Of a stretch of DNA of 64,000 nt, positions 43,672 through 53,158 are shown piece after piece. This stretch comes from Actinotalea solisilvae. Its GTDB lineage: Bacteria; Actinomycetota; Actinomycetes; Actinomycetales; Cellulomonadaceae. The stretch is from the NCBI RefSeq assembly GCF_016464425.1, contig NZ_JADDKQ010000010.1, forward strand, positions 186,001 to 250,000. The letters run 5' to 3'. Under the pieces are notes generated by a model, which was not told where the DNA came from, did not search any database, and worked only from the letters and a program-made list of their open reading frames with translations. Positions within the stretch are counted from its first letter, which is position 1. Each line of letters opens with the position of its first letter. Both the position numbers and the translations under genes were made by a program.

Positions 43672-44067
43672 GTGACCTTCGCCCCCGTGCCCGACAGCTT
43701 CTACGCCGCCGTCGGCGGGGCCGAGACGTTCCGCCGCCTGGTCGCCGCGTTCTACGCCGAGGTCGCCGAGGACCCCCTGCTGCGCCCGATGTACCCCGAG
43801 GAGGACCTCGGCCCCGCGGCCGAGCGGCTCCAGGGGTTCCTCGAGCAGTACTGGGGCGGCCCCACCACCTACAGCGAGCAGCGCGGACACCCGCGCCTGC
43901 GCCTGCGCCACGCACCGTTCAAGGTCAACCCCGCCGCACGGGACCGGTGGCTCGCGCACATGCGCACCGCCCTCGACTCCCTCGACCTGCCCCCGCTGCA
44001 GCACGCCACCCTCTGGGACTACCTCGAGCGCGCCGCGCACGCGATGGTCAACACGTTCGAGGACTGA
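43672..44067 (+). CDS. glbO: Group II truncated hemoglobin
   Basis: 131 residues from GTG 43672, 6 bases after GACAAT, so probably leaderless. It closely follows mycobacterial Glb[56 protein letters not shown] with the proximal heme histidine in RHAPF, and a C-terminal [12 protein letters not shown]. The Trp at G8 (RDRWLAHM) and CD1 Tyr typical of group II are present. Such proteins bind oxygen and NO and protect respiration or the membrane. The tesB-like gene follows 24 bases later. Confidence 0.94.
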   Translation: MTFAPVPDSFYAAVGGAETFRRLVAAFYAEVAEDPLLRPMYPEEDLGPAAERLQGFLEQYWGGPTTYSEQRGHPRLRLRHAPFKVNPAARDRWLAHMRTALDSLDLPPLQHATLWDYLERAAHAMVNTFED

Positions 44068-44091
44068 ACCAGCCATGACGCGAGGAGACCG

Positions 44092-45003
44092 ATGACCGAC
44101 GCGACCCCGGGCACGACGGCGTCCGCCGCGCCCGCCCCCCGGATGCCGGCCGTCACCCCGGACCCGCTCACCACGGTGCTCGACGTGCTCGAGCTCGAGC
44201 AGACCGACGAGAACACGTTCGTCGGGCAGAGCCTGCCCAAACCGGGCGGCCGCGTGTTCGGCGGCCAGGTGCTCGCCCAGACGCTGCTCGCGGCGTCGCG
44301 CACGCTCGACGGCGACCGCCTCCCCCACTCGGTGCACGGCTACTTCCTGCGCCCGGGCGACGTGCGCGAGCCCATCACGTTCTCCGTCGAGCGCCTGCGC
44401 GACGGCCGCTCCTTCAGCGCTCGGCGCACGCACGCGTTCCAGCGTGGCGTGCCGATCCTGTCGATGACGTCCTCCTTCCAGGTCGACCAGCCCGGCGCCG
44501 AGCACGCCCTGGCGCGGCCGCTCGACGTGCCCGACCCCGAGGACGTCCCCAGCGCGCTCGACGTGCTCGCCGCCGTCGACCACCCCGTGGCGGCGTTCTG
44601 GACGCAGTCGAGCGCCTTCGACCTGCGCCACGTCGAGAGCTCGATCTACCTCGACCCCGCGCCCGAGCGGTCCGACCAGCGCGTGTGGATGCGCGCGCGG
44701 GGGCCCCTGCCCGACGACCAGGTGCTGCACCGCGCGCTGCTGGCGTACGCGTGCGACCAGGTCATGCTCGAGCCGGTGCTGCGCCGGCACGGCGCGAGCT
44801 GGGCGACCCCGGACCTCGCCATCGCGAGCCTCGACCACGCGATGTGGTGGCACCGCCCGGTGCGGGTCGACGAGTGGCTGCTCTACGTCCAGTCGACGCC
44901 GTCGTCCCAGGGCGGGCGCGGCCTCGGCCTCGCCGAGGTCTTCACGCGCGACGGCACACTCGTCGCGTCCATCGCCCAGGAGGGCATGGTGCGGCTCGCC
45001 TGA
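44092..45003 (+). CDS. tesB: Acyl-CoA thioesterase II
   Basis: 303 residues with GAGGAG upstream. It hydrolyses acyl-CoA to free acid and CoA. It has two fused hotdog domains: the first with GGRVFGGQVLAQTLLAASRTLDGDRLPHSVHGYFLRPGD, the second with the catalytic region LASLDHAMWWHRPVRVDEWLLYVQSTPSSQGGRGLGLAEVFTRDGTLVASIAQEGMVRL. The Asp in SLDHAMW and the late Gln/Thr positions match TesB. Likely co-transcribed with glbO, a pairing without an obvious functional reason. Confidence 0.95.
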   Translation: MTDATPGTTASAAPAPRMPAVTPDPLTTVLDVLELEQTDENTFVGQSLPKPGGRVFGGQVLAQTLLAASRTLDGDRLPHSVHGYFLRPGDVREPITFSVERLRDGRSFSARRTHAFQRGVPILSMTSSFQVDQPGAEHALARPLDVPDPEDVPSALDVLAAVDHPVAAFWTQSSAFDLRHVESSIYLDPAPERSDQRVWMRARGPLPDDQVLHRALLAYACDQVMLEPVLRRHGASWATPDLAIASLDHAMWWHRPVRVDEWLLYVQSTPSSQGGRGLGLAEVFTRDGTLVASIAQEGMVRLA

Positions 45004-45055
45004 GGCGCGGCGCGCTCGGCGTGCCGCGTGCGCGGGTCCACCCCACACTGTCCGC

Positions 45056-46027
45056 ATGCCACGACTGCGCCGGGTTCGTCCCACCGACCCGGGCTGGACG
45101 CGCCGGCGCCAGGGGCGCGGGGTGATCTACCTCGACCAGCAGGGGCAGCGGATCACCGACCCCGAGCTCGTCGCGCGCTGCGAGGGGCTCGTCATCCCGC
45201 CCGCCTGGCAGGACGTGTGGATCAGCCCCGCCGAGAACGGCCACATCCAGGCGCTCGGGACGGACGACGCGGGGCGCCGCCAGTACCTCTACCACCCGCA
45301 GTGGCGCGCGCGGCGCGACCGGGCCAAGCACGAGCAGGTGCTGCTCATGGCACGCCGGCTGCCGAACGCCCGCAAGAAGGTGACCCAGGACCTCGCGCGG
45401 CCCGGCATGCCGCGCGAGAAGGCGCTCGCGCTCGCGTTCCGCCTGCTCGACGAGGCCTACTTCCGCGCCGGCGGCGAGACCTACGCCAAGCAGAACGGCT
45501 CGTACGGCCTCGCGACGGTGCTGCGCGAGCACGTGCGGGTCGACGGCGAGACGGTGAGCTTCACCTACCCCGCCAAGTCCGGCCAGGAGCGCCACAGCCA
45601 GGTCGACGACAAGGTCGTCGCGCGGCTCGTGCGCGAGCTGCGCGACCGCGACGACGACAACCCCGAGCTCCTCGCCTGGTACGACGAGGGCTGGAAGGAC
45701 GTCGTGACGGCGGACATCCAGGCGTACGTCAAGGAGCGCCTCGGTCCCGAGGCCCGGCCCAAGGACTTCCGCACGTGGCACGCGACCGTGCTCGCCGCCG
45801 CGGCGCTCGCCGACGCGGGCGATCCGCCGTCGTCCGAGCGGGCGCGCAAGCGCGTCGTCTCGCAGGTCGTCAAGGAGGTCTCCGAGGAGCTGGGCAACAC
45901 GCCGGCCGTGTGCCGCGCGTCCTACATCGACCCGCGCCTCATCGACCTGTGGGAGCGGGGCCGGACCATCGGCCACCGCCGCACGCGCGCGGCCGCCGAG
46001 CGGGCGCTCGTCGACCTGCTCACCTGA
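45056..46027 (+). CDS. DNA topoisomerase IB
   Basis: 323 residues of the poxvirus-like bacterial type IB family. It relaxes supercoils via a 3'-phosphotyrosyl bond. An N-terminal clamp (YLDQQGQRITDPELVARCEGLVIPPAWQDVWISPAENGHIQA) precedes the catalytic core with GLATVLREHV, FTYPAKSGQERH, the KDFRTWHATV histidine-arginine motif and nucleophile Tyr290 in CRASYIDPRLI. CACACT lies 6 bases before the ATG as a weak -10 candidate. It is convergent with the sugar porter gene, only 12 bases away, with no terminator between them. Confidence 0.93.
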   Translation: MPRLRRVRPTDPGWTRRRQGRGVIYLDQQGQRITDPELVARCEGLVIPPAWQDVWISPAENGHIQALGTDDAGRRQYLYHPQWRARRDRAKHEQVLLMARRLPNARKKVTQDLARPGMPREKALALAFRLLDEAYFRAGGETYAKQNGSYGLATVLREHVRVDGETVSFTYPAKSGQERHSQVDDKVVARLVRELRDRDDDNPELLAWYDEGWKDVVTADIQAYVKERLGPEARPKDFRTWHATVLAAAALADAGDPPSSERARKRVVSQVVKEVSEELGNTPAVCRASYIDPRLIDLWERGRTIGHRRTRAAAERALVDLLT

Positions 46028-46039
46028 CCGACGGGTCCG

Positions 46040-47458
46040 TCACTCCATGTCCTCGAGCTCCTTGCCCTTCGTCTCCCGCACGAACCTCAGCACGAAGAAG
46101 AACGAGAGCAGCGCGAACGCCGTGTAGAGCCCGTACGCGAGCGACAGCCCCACGGCGGCGAGCGCCGGGAACGTCGTGGAGATGAGGAAGTTGCCGACCC
46201 ACTGCGCCGCGGCCGCCAGGCCCAGCGCGCTCGCGCGGATCCGGTTGTTGAACATCTCCCCCAGCAGCACCCAGACGACGGGTCCCCAGGACGCGCCGAA
46301 GAAGACGACGAAGAGGTTCGCCGCGACGAGCGCGACGACGCCGGCCGTGCCGTCCAGGACGGGCTCCCCGTCGACCACGCGCGCGGTCGCGAACGTGACC
46401 GCGAGCAGGCCGAGGCTCACGACCATGCCGGCGGAACCCACCAGGAGGAGCACCCGCCGCCCGACCTTGTCGATGATCGAGATGGCGACGAGCGTCACGA
46501 CGATGTTCGTCACCGAGGTGATCACCGTCTGGAGCAGCGCGTCGTCCTCGCTGAAGCCGACGCTGCGCCACAGCGTCGACGAGTAGTAGAAGATGACGTT
46601 GATCCCGACGAACTGCTGGAACAGCGACAGCGCGATGCCCACCCACACGATGGGCAGGAAGCCGAGGACCGGCCCGCGGAGGTCCTTGATCGAGGAGCGC
46701 GCCTCGGTCGAGACCGTCCGCTTGATCTCGCGCAGGCGCTCGTCGATGCCCGTCCGCAGGATCTGCCCGAGGACCGACCGGGCGTCGGCGTCCTCGCCGC
46801 GCGAGACGAGGTACCGCGGCGACTCGGGGATCTGCAGCGCGAGCACCCCGTAGGCGACCGCCGGCACGGCGGCGGACGCGAACATCCAGCGCCACGCCTC
46901 GAAGCCGAGCCACAGGTCCTCGGCCGCGCCGCCCGCGGCCGTCGCGAGGAAGTAGTCGGTGAGGAGCGCGACGAAGATGCCCAGCACGATCGCGAGCTGC
47001 TGCAACGAGCCCAGCCTGCCCCGGATGGACGCGGGCGAGATCTCCGCGATGTAGGCGGGCGCGATGACCGAGGCCGCGCCGATGCCCAGGCCGCCGACCA
47101 GGCGCCACGCGATGAGGTCCCACGGTCCGACGGCGAGGCCCGAGCCGATCGCGCTGACGGTGAACAGGAGCGCGGAGAGCAGCATGACCTTGATCCGGCC
47201 TTGCCGGTCGGCGAGGCGCCCGGCGGCCCACGCGCCCGCCGCACAGCCGAGGAGCGCCGACGACACGGCGAAGCCGGTGAGCCCCGCGCCCATGCCGAAC
47301 TCGTCCCTGATGGCGGTCACCGCCCCGTTGATGACGGCCGTGTCGAACCCGAAGAGGAAGCCGCCCAACGCTGCCACCGTGGCGAGGAGCACGGCCCGCC
47401 CGGTGTCGTACTGCTCCTGCTGACCGGGTGTGCCCGCCGCTGAGTCCGTGGTCGCCAC
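46040..47458 (-). CDS. Sugar porter of the major facilitator superfamily
   Basis: 472 residues from GTG 47458 with GAGGGGG upstream. Twelve membrane helices and the sugar-porter signatures: GGFLFGFDTAVINGA in helix 1, GRLADRQGRIK in loop 2-3, WRLVGGLGIGAASVIAPAYIAEISPASIRG, PESPRYL in the central loop, QQFVGINVIFYYSS in helix 7 and GPVVWVLLGEMFNNRIR. Such XylE/GalP-type proteins import monosaccharides with protons. The specific sugar cannot be told. It is divergent from the SDR gene at 47558. Confidence 0.92.
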   Translation of the reverse strand: MATTDSAAGTPGQQEQYDTGRAVLLATVAALGGFLFGFDTAVINGAVTAIRDEFGMGAGLTGFAVSSALLGCAAGAWAAGRLADRQGRIKVMLLSALLFTVSAIGSGLAVGPWDLIAWRLVGGLGIGAASVIAPAYIAEISPASIRGRLGSLQQLAIVLGIFVALLTDYFLATAAGGAAEDLWLGFEAWRWMFASAAVPAVAYGVLALQIPESPRYLVSRGEDADARSVLGQILRTGIDERLREIKRTVSTEARSSIKDLRGPVLGFLPIVWVGIALSLFQQFVGINVIFYYSSTLWRSVGFSEDDALLQTVITSVTNIVVTLVAISIIDKVGRRVLLLVGSAGMVVSLGLLAVTFATARVVDGEPVLDGTAGVVALVAANLFVVFFGASWGPVVWVLLGEMFNNRIRASALGLAAAAQWVGNFLISTTFPALAAVGLSLAYGLYTAFALLSFFFVLRFVRETKGKELEDME

Positions 47459-47557
47459 TGTCCGCCCCCTCGTGCACGTAGCTGAGTCGACGCTAAGCCC
47501 GCCCGCGGGACCTCACCACCGGGGGCGCGGGACGGGGCCAGCGCCTACGCTCGGGCG

Positions 47558-49051
47558 ATGACGCAGGTGGCCGCCGTGACCGGCGTGACGGGGTACGTCG
47601 GCGGGCGGCTGGTCCCGGAGCTCCTCGACGCGGGCTACCGGGTCCGCGCGGTCGCGCGCAACCCCGGCCGGCTGCAGGGGCGCGACTGGGTCGACCGGGT
47701 CGACGTCGTCGAGGCGGACGCGTCCGATCTCGACGGGCTGCGCGCCGCGCTCGAGGGCGCCGACGTCGCCTACTACCTCATCCACTCGCTCGGCTCGGGC
47801 CGGAAGTTCGAGGCGCGCGACCGCCGGACCGCGCTGACGTTCGCGCAGGCGGCGCGCGAGGCGGGCGTCGGGCGCATCGTGTACCTCGGCGGCCTCTACC
47901 CCGACGGCCAGGACCTCTCGCCGCACCTCGAGTCCCGCAAGGAGGTCGGCGAGATCCTGCTCGCGTCGGGCGTCCCCACGACCGTCCTGCGCGCCGCGGT
48001 GATCCTCGGCTCGGGCTCGGCGTCGTTCGAGATGATGCGCTACCTCACCGAGCGGCTGCCGGCGATGACGACGCCGCGGTGGGTGGACAACCGCATCCAG
48101 CCCATCGCGATCCGGGACGTGCTCCGCTACCTCGTCGGCAGCGCGTCGATGCCGCCGGAGGTGAGCCGGGCGTTCGACATCGGCGGGCCGGAGGTGCTGA
48201 CGTACCGCGAGATGATGCACCGCTACGCCGCGGTCGCCGGCCTGCGGCGCCGCGTCATCGTCGGCGTCGGGGTCCTCACGCCGCGGCTGTCGAGCCTGTG
48301 GGTCTCGCTGGTCACCCCCGTCCCGGCCGGGCTGGCGCGACCGCTCGTGGAGTCGCTCGTGCACGAGGTCGTGTGCGACGAGCACGACATCGCCGAACAC
48401 TTGCCCGACCCGCCCGAGGGGCTGCTGGGCTTCGACGACGCCCTGCGCCTGGCGCTCGCCAAGGTGCAGGACGCCGACGTGGCGACCCGGTGGTCGTCCG
48501 CGTCGGTGCAGGACGCCCCGAGCGACCCCCTCCCGAGCGACCCGGACTGGGCGGGCGGCTCGCTGTACCGCGACGAGCGGCGCACCCGCGTCGACGCGCC
48601 GCCCGACGCCGTCTGGCGCGTGCTCCAGGAGGTCGGCGGGGAGCGCGGCTGGTACTCGTGGCCGCTCGCCTGGCAGGTCCGCGGCCTGCTCGACCGGATC
48701 TCCGGGGGCCCGGGCCTGCGCCGCGGCCGGCGGGACCCGCGGCGCCTCCTCGTCGACGACGCCGTGGACTTCTGGCGCGTCGAGGAGGTCGTCCCGGGGC
48801 GCATGCTGCGCCTGCGCGCGGAGATGCGGCTGCCGGGCCTCGCCTGGCTCGAGCTCGCGGTGCGTCCCGAGCCCGACGGCGGCTCGACGCTGCGCCAGGT
48901 GGCGACGTTCCACCCGCACGGGCTCGCCGGACAGCTCTACTGGTGGTCGGTCGCGCCGTTCCACGGCGTCGTGTTCGGCGGGATGCAGCGGGGCATGGCG
49001 GCCGAGGCGGAGCGGCTGGCGCAGGCGGAGAGCGGCGCGTCCGGCCGCTGA
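47558..49051 (+). CDS. SDR-type NAD(P)-binding protein with C-terminal DUF2867
   Basis: 497 residues. The first ~300 form an atypical short-chain-dehydrogenase Rossmann fold: VAAVTGVTGYVGGRLVPELLDAGYRVRAVARN, DVVEADASDLDGL, YYLIHSLG, RIVYLGGLYPDG. The last ~165 residues (from YRDERRTRVDAPPDAVWRVLQEVGGERGWYSWPLAWQVRGLLDR) are a START-like DUF2867 domain. This two-domain build is common in actinomycetes; the substrate is unknown, possibly lipid or quinone-like. TACGCT (47546-47551) is 6 bases before the ATG, so the mRNA is probably leaderless. Confidence 0.88.
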   Translation: MTQVAAVTGVTGYVGGRLVPELLDAGYRVRAVARNPGRLQGRDWVDRVDVVEADASDLDGLRAALEGADVAYYLIHSLGSGRKFEARDRRTALTFAQAAREAGVGRIVYLGGLYPDGQDLSPHLESRKEVGEILLASGVPTTVLRAAVILGSGSASFEMMRYLTERLPAMTTPRWVDNRIQPIAIRDVLRYLVGSASMPPEVSRAFDIGGPEVLTYREMMHRYAAVAGLRRRVIVGVGVLTPRLSSLWVSLVTPVPAGLARPLVESLVHEVVCDEHDIAEHLPDPPEGLLGFDDALRLALAKVQDADVATRWSSASVQDAPSDPLPSDPDWAGGSLYRDERRTRVDAPPDAVWRVLQEVGGERGWYSWPLAWQVRGLLDRISGGPGLRRGRRDPRRLLVDDAVDFWRVEEVVPGRMLRLRAEMRLPGLAWLELAVRPEPDGGSTLRQVATFHPHGLAGQLYWWSVAPFHGVVFGGMQRGMAAEAERLAQAESGASGR

Positions 49052-49073
49052 CCTCCTGGGCCGGGCGGCGCCC

Positions 49074-50891
49074 TCAGGCGTGCCCGGTCAGGTCGACCGG
49101 TTCGCGCCGGCCCGTCGGCGAGTCGCACACCACGCCGGTGCGCGGGTCGAGCCGCGGGTCCTCGAGCAGGCGGTCGAGCGCCTCGGGCGGCGCGAGCGGG
49201 TCGACGAGCACACGCGCGACCTCGTCGACGAGCGCGTCGAGCGCAGGGTCCGCCGGTGGTGCCACGGGGACGAGGTCGCCGTCCGCCCCGACCTCGGGCG
49301 CGACCATCGCCCCCCACAGGTCCCAGAGCAGGAGCTCGTGGCCCGCGAGGTGCGCGACCTCCGCGAGCACGTAGTTCCGCACGAACCAGCGACCTCGCAG
49401 GGGCAGGTCCGGGCTCACGCCGTAGCCCTCGAGGTCGGCCTCGCTGAGCCGTCCGGCCCGGTGGTCGAGCCAGACGTGCGCCGCCGTGCGGAACGGGCTC
49501 GCGGCGTCGGTGCCGAGGTCGGTGACGTCGACCGCGAAGGCGGCCGGGTCCATCTGGGCGTCCACGCGCACCCAGCGCCGGTCGCCGTCGTGCCAGTACT
49601 CGGCGACCACGTGGTCGAACGCCCAGCCCTCGAGGAGGTAGGGCGCGAAGCCGACCCGGCTGCGCGCGGGGATGCCGTGCTCGCGCGCCGCGGCGACGAC
49701 CAGGAGCGTGACGTCGCGGCAGCAGCCGACGGCGCACGCCGCTGCCTCGCGCGGCCGGTCGAGCGGCGCCGGGTCCAGCCCGCGCAGGTGCTCGAGGATC
49801 ACCGCCGTCCAGCGGCTGTCGATCTCCGCGAGCCGCTCGGGCGTGAAGGTGAGCCCGCTCGCGACGTAGTGCACGACGAGCCCGCGCACCGCCGTCGCGA
49901 GCGCGCCGGGGTCGGCGGGGAGGGTCCGCAGGAGGTCGGCGTGCGGTCCGGGATCGCTGTACGGCGTGTGGCGGCGGTACCGCTCGACCGCGGCCGGCGC
50001 GCTCACGCCGCACCACCGTCGTCGTGCGCGACGCTCGTCCGGCGCGCCGCCGTCGGGCGCGGCGTGTCCGGGCGCGAACGGGAACGCGACGTCGACCGCG
50101 AGCTCGTCGTCGGCGACGGCGACGAAGTCGGCGAAGTAGACCTCGCGCGGCGCGAGGGTGCGCGCGAGGCCGTGGGCGTCGACCCACGACGCGACGGCGT
50201 CGAACGCGAACATGACGTCGGGGGGGCGGACCTGCGCCTTGGTCAGCCGCGCGTACGCCTCGTGGTGCGCCGCCTCGACGCGGACCGTCACCTGCGTCGT
50301 GGGGTCGACCGTGCCCGCGAAGGGGACGCACACCTCCACGAGCCCGGCCGAGTCGGCGGTGGAGACGCCGTGGTAGACGGTCCAGTCGATGTCGCGCGGG
50401 GTCGCTCCGCAGGCCACCACGTGGTCCCGGAGCAGGCCGATCGCCTCGGGGATGTACCGCGGGAGGTCGGGCTGCAGCACGTGCGCGGACGTCGTGGCGA
50501 CCTTCTCGTCCGGCACCGCGCGGGTCCGCACGTCGAACGACGGGCGCGGGCCGCCGTCGAGCTGTGCGAGGAGGTACCGCACGACGCCCTCGCGGTCGCG
50601 GTGGTCGGCCGCGACGCCGCGCCACCACGCGCGCAGGCGCTCGGGGTCGCGGTCCGCGAGGAGCGCGTCGATCGTCGCGAGCGGCATGTCGACCTGGCGC
50701 AGCAGGCCGATGAGGCGTGCCCGCTCGAGCTGCGTCGCGTCGTAGTAGCGGTACCCCGTCGCCACGTCGACCCGCGTGGGCGGCAGCAGGCCCATGGCGT
50801 CGTAGAGCCGCAGGGCCTTGAGGCTCAGCCCCGTCCGCTCGGCCAGGCGGCCGATCGTCAGGAGCCCGTCACGCTCGTGCGTCGTGGTCAT
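49074..50891 (-). CDS. MerR regulator fused to a GyrI-like and a transglutaminase-like domain
   Basis: 605 residues, more than twice a normal MerR protein. Residues 10-80 are a MerR winged helix (LLTIGRLAERTGLSLKALRLYDAMGLLPP, GYRYYDATQLERARLIGLLRQVDMPL). Residues about 120-270 resemble the GyrI/BmrR effector-binding domain. Residues about 330-500 form a transglutaminase core with Cys390 or Cys391 (AVGCCRDVTLLVVAAAREHGIPARSRVGF), His427 (FDHVVAEYW) and Asp444 (RWVRVDAQ). One open frame joins all parts without a shift. It may sense a ligand or process a peptide; the target is unknown. It is 22 bases from the convergent SDR gene. Confidence 0.85.
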   Translation of the reverse strand: MTTTHERDGLLTIGRLAERTGLSLKALRLYDAMGLLPPTRVDVATGYRYYDATQLERARLIGLLRQVDMPLATIDALLADRDPERLRAWWRGVAADHRDREGVVRYLLAQLDGGPRPSFDVRTRAVPDEKVATTSAHVLQPDLPRYIPEAIGLLRDHVVACGATPRDIDWTVYHGVSTADSAGLVEVCVPFAGTVDPTTQVTVRVEAAHHEAYARLTKAQVRPPDVMFAFDAVASWVDAHGLARTLAPREVYFADFVAVADDELAVDVAFPFAPGHAAPDGGAPDERRARRRWCGVSAPAAVERYRRHTPYSDPGPHADLLRTLPADPGALATAVRGLVVHYVASGLTFTPERLAEIDSRWTAVILEHLRGLDPAPLDRPREAAACAVGCCRDVTLLVVAAAREHGIPARSRVGFAPYLLEGWAFDHVVAEYWHDGDRRWVRVDAQMDPAAFAVDVTDLGTDAASPFRTAAHVWLDHRAGRLSEADLEGYGVSPDLPLRGRWFVRNYVLAEVAHLAGHELLLWDLWGAMVAPEVGADGDLVPVAPPADPALDALVDEVARVLVDPLAPPEALDRLLEDPRLDPRTGVVCDSPTGRREPVDLTGHA

Positions 50892-50924
50892 GCGGCCACT
50901 CTCGTGCCTGCCCCAGGGGGAGGG

Positions 50925-51419
50925 TCAAGCGTCCGCGCGCGCCCGGTCGGGCCGCCGCCGCATCGCGACCGGGGCCTCGACGTAGGGCTCCCAGACCGCT
51001 CGCTCCTCGGCCGTGATGCGGCGCGGCCGGGCGGTCGCCGCGTCGATGAGCACGAGCGTCGTCGTGGCCTGGACGAAGACCGCGCGGTCGGCGCCCGTCC
51101 CGCCCGCCGTGAGCTGGTAGCAGACGTCGATGCTCGCCCCGCCGAGGTGGCCGATCCACATCTCGACGGTCACGGGCTCCCGGCGGTACCCGAGGGGCAG
51201 GAGGTACTCGATCTCCTGCCGCGCGACGAGGGTGTGCGTGCCCGCGCCCGGCCCCGCGTCGAGCACCGCGGTCGGCCAGTCCCCCGCGGCCTCGCCGTGG
51301 CGCCAGAACGCCGCGATGCGCGCCTCCTCGAGCAGTCGGAGCACGGCGACGTTGTTGACGTGGCCGTAGGCGTCGAGATCCGCCCAGCGCAGGGGGACGG
51401 GGACGTGCAGTCGGGTCAT
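50925..51419 (-). CDS. 4HBT-type acyl-CoA thioesterase
   Basis: 164 residues of single hotdog fold: VPLRWADLDAYGHVNNVAVLRLLEEARIAAFW holds the catalytic Asp and HVNN motif of the YbgC/FadM group, followed by VARQEIEYLLPLGYRREPVTVEMWIGHLGGASIDVCYQL. It cleaves acyl-CoA thioesters. ATG 51419 follows CAGGAT by 6 bases, which can be read as AGGA ribosome binding site or as leaderless -10. It lies 35 bases after the GTPase operon end and may be its last gene. Confidence 0.9.
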   Translation of the reverse strand: MTRLHVPVPLRWADLDAYGHVNNVAVLRLLEEARIAAFWRHGEAAGDWPTAVLDAGPGAGTHTLVARQEIEYLLPLGYRREPVTVEMWIGHLGGASIDVCYQLTAGGTGADRAVFVQATTTLVLIDAATARPRRITAEERAVWEPYVEAPVAMRRRPDRARADA

Positions 51420-51454
51420 GCGGCCATCCTGCCGGTACGACCGGGCGGGGCCGG

Positions 51455-53158
51455 TCAGCCGACCGCGCGTGCCGCCGCGCGGGCGCACTCGTCGTGCCGC
51501 TCGAGAACCTCGCGCACCGGGGCGACGACGTGCCGGCCTGCGACGTCGGCGACGGCCTCGCGCAGGTGCGCGGTCGCGCGCCGCGCCTGACGGCGCGCCC
51601 CCACGCCCGCCAGCAGCCGCGCGATCCCGGCCAGGATAAGGCCCACCAGCGTGCCGCCGACCGCGGCGAGCGTCGGGACGGGGATGCTCACCTGGCCCTG
51701 GTCCCACGCGGGCGGCTCGATCACGGGCATGCGCAGCGCGTCGAGGCCCCACAGGACGCCGAGCCACACGAGCCCCGCGACGGCGACGAGCAGCAGGAGC
51801 CACTGGAGCACCCCGACGACCGTCCACCACACCGGGCGGCGGTCGCTGATGACCTGCGTCCCCGACACCGCGCGGTCGAGCGCGTCGGGCAGCGCCTGCG
51901 CCTCCGCGCTCCCCTCGGTCCGTCCGCGCGCCTCGAGCACCCAGGCGTCCGGCAGCGACGCGGTCGCCGCGTCCGTGTAGTCGCGGACCGCCGCGCGGAC
52001 GCGCGCCAGCTCGGCCGGGCCCGGTCGCGGCACGGATGTGCGGACGACGTCGGGCATGCTCGGCCGGCGCTCGCCGCGGCCCTGCCCCCCGCCGGTCCCC
52101 TCGCCGAGGTGCAGGCGGCGCAGCGGGTCCGGGCGCAGCCGGCTGAGCCAGCGCGTGGGCGGCCAGCCCGTCGCCTGGCGAGCGCGCAGCAGGCGGGTCC
52201 CCCGCACCGCCTCGGCGACCGCGGGGACCCCCGCCGCGCCCGCGAGCGACGTCACGAGCTCCGACGTGGACGGGGTCCGTCCGCCGCGACCGACCGGGCC
52301 GCAGGCGGCCTGCACCTGGCGCGCGAGGCGCACGACGTCGGCCTCGACCCGGGCCTGCGCGGCGACCCGGCGCGCCGCGGCGTCGTCGAGCGCGGCGCGC
52401 AGCGCGTCGACGCCCTCGCCCGTCCGCGCCGAGACGTCGAGCACGCGCACACCCGCGAGACCGTCCTCGGCCAGGAGCCGCTGCAGGTCGGCGTGGCAGG
52501 CCCGGCGCTCGGCGTCGGTGAGCCGGTCGACCTGGTTGAGCACGACGAGCATGACGTCGCGGTGCTCGACGAGCCCGCGCAGGTACCGCTCGTGGACGAC
52601 GGCGTCCGCGTACTTCTGCGGGTCGAGCACCCAGACCATGAGGTCGACGAGCGCGACGAGGCGCTCGGCCTCGAGGCGGTGCTCGGTGCGGACGGAGTCG
52701 TGGTCGGGCAGGTCGAGCAGGATGAGCCCGCCGGGGGTCCGCGGGCCGCGGCCGAGCCGCACGCGCGGTGCCGCGCCCGACGCCGTCCCGGACGCCGGAC
52801 CCGCCGGTGCGTCGGTCGCGTCGTCCTCGGGCAGCTGGTGCCGACGCCGCACGCCGAGCCAGTCGAGCAGACCCGCGGACCCGTCGCGTCCGCGCACGAC
52901 GGCGAGCGCCTCCGACGTCGTCGGGCGGAGCACGTCCACCTCGGCCAGCGGCTCCCCCGCGAGCGCGTTGAGGAGCGACGACTTGCCCGAGCCCGTGGCG
53001 CCCGCGAGCGCGGCGACCGTGTGGTCGGCCGACAGGCGCAGCCGGTGGCCGGCGCGGTCCTCGAGGCCCTGGGCCGCCTCGACGACCGCCTCGGGCATCA
53101 CGTCGCGGCCCACCCGCACCGCGTGGGCGAGCGCGTCGAGGCGCTCGGCGACGGTCAC
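51455..53158 (-). CDS. Dynamin-like GTPase with C-terminal membrane hairpin (pair 1, second gene)
   Basis: 567 residues, GTG start overlapping the stop of the preceding GTPase gene (GTGA). G1 is AGATGSGKSS (52-61), with LRPTTSEA as G2, LILLDLPDHDSV as G3 and VVLNQVDRLTD as G4. A long helical middle part follows, then two membrane helices (VVGVLQWLLLLVAVAGLVWLGVLW and LAAVGGTLVGLILAGIARLLAGVG) and a basic/helical tail. It is a clear paralog of the gene at 57499-59067, sharing GSGKSSL-NAL, LLDWLGV, WV-DPQKYAD and SARTG blocks. Dynamin-like pairs (DynA/DynB) remodel septal membranes in streptomycetes; a similar role is inferred. Confidence 0.85.
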   Translation of the reverse strand: MTVAERLDALAHAVRVGRDVMPEAVVEAAQGLEDRAGHRLRLSADHTVAALAGATGSGKSSLLNALAGEPLAEVDVLRPTTSEALAVVRGRDGSAGLLDWLGVRRRHQLPEDDATDAPAGPASGTASGAAPRVRLGRGPRTPGGLILLDLPDHDSVRTEHRLEAERLVALVDLMVWVLDPQKYADAVVHERYLRGLVEHRDVMLVVLNQVDRLTDAERRACHADLQRLLAEDGLAGVRVLDVSARTGEGVDALRAALDDAAARRVAAQARVEADVVRLARQVQAACGPVGRGGRTPSTSELVTSLAGAAGVPAVAEAVRGTRLLRARQATGWPPTRWLSRLRPDPLRRLHLGEGTGGGQGRGERRPSMPDVVRTSVPRPGPAELARVRAAVRDYTDAATASLPDAWVLEARGRTEGSAEAQALPDALDRAVSGTQVISDRRPVWWTVVGVLQWLLLLVAVAGLVWLGVLWGLDALRMPVIEPPAWDQGQVSIPVPTLAAVGGTLVGLILAGIARLLAGVGARRQARRATAHLREAVADVAGRHVVAPVREVLERHDECARAAARAVG

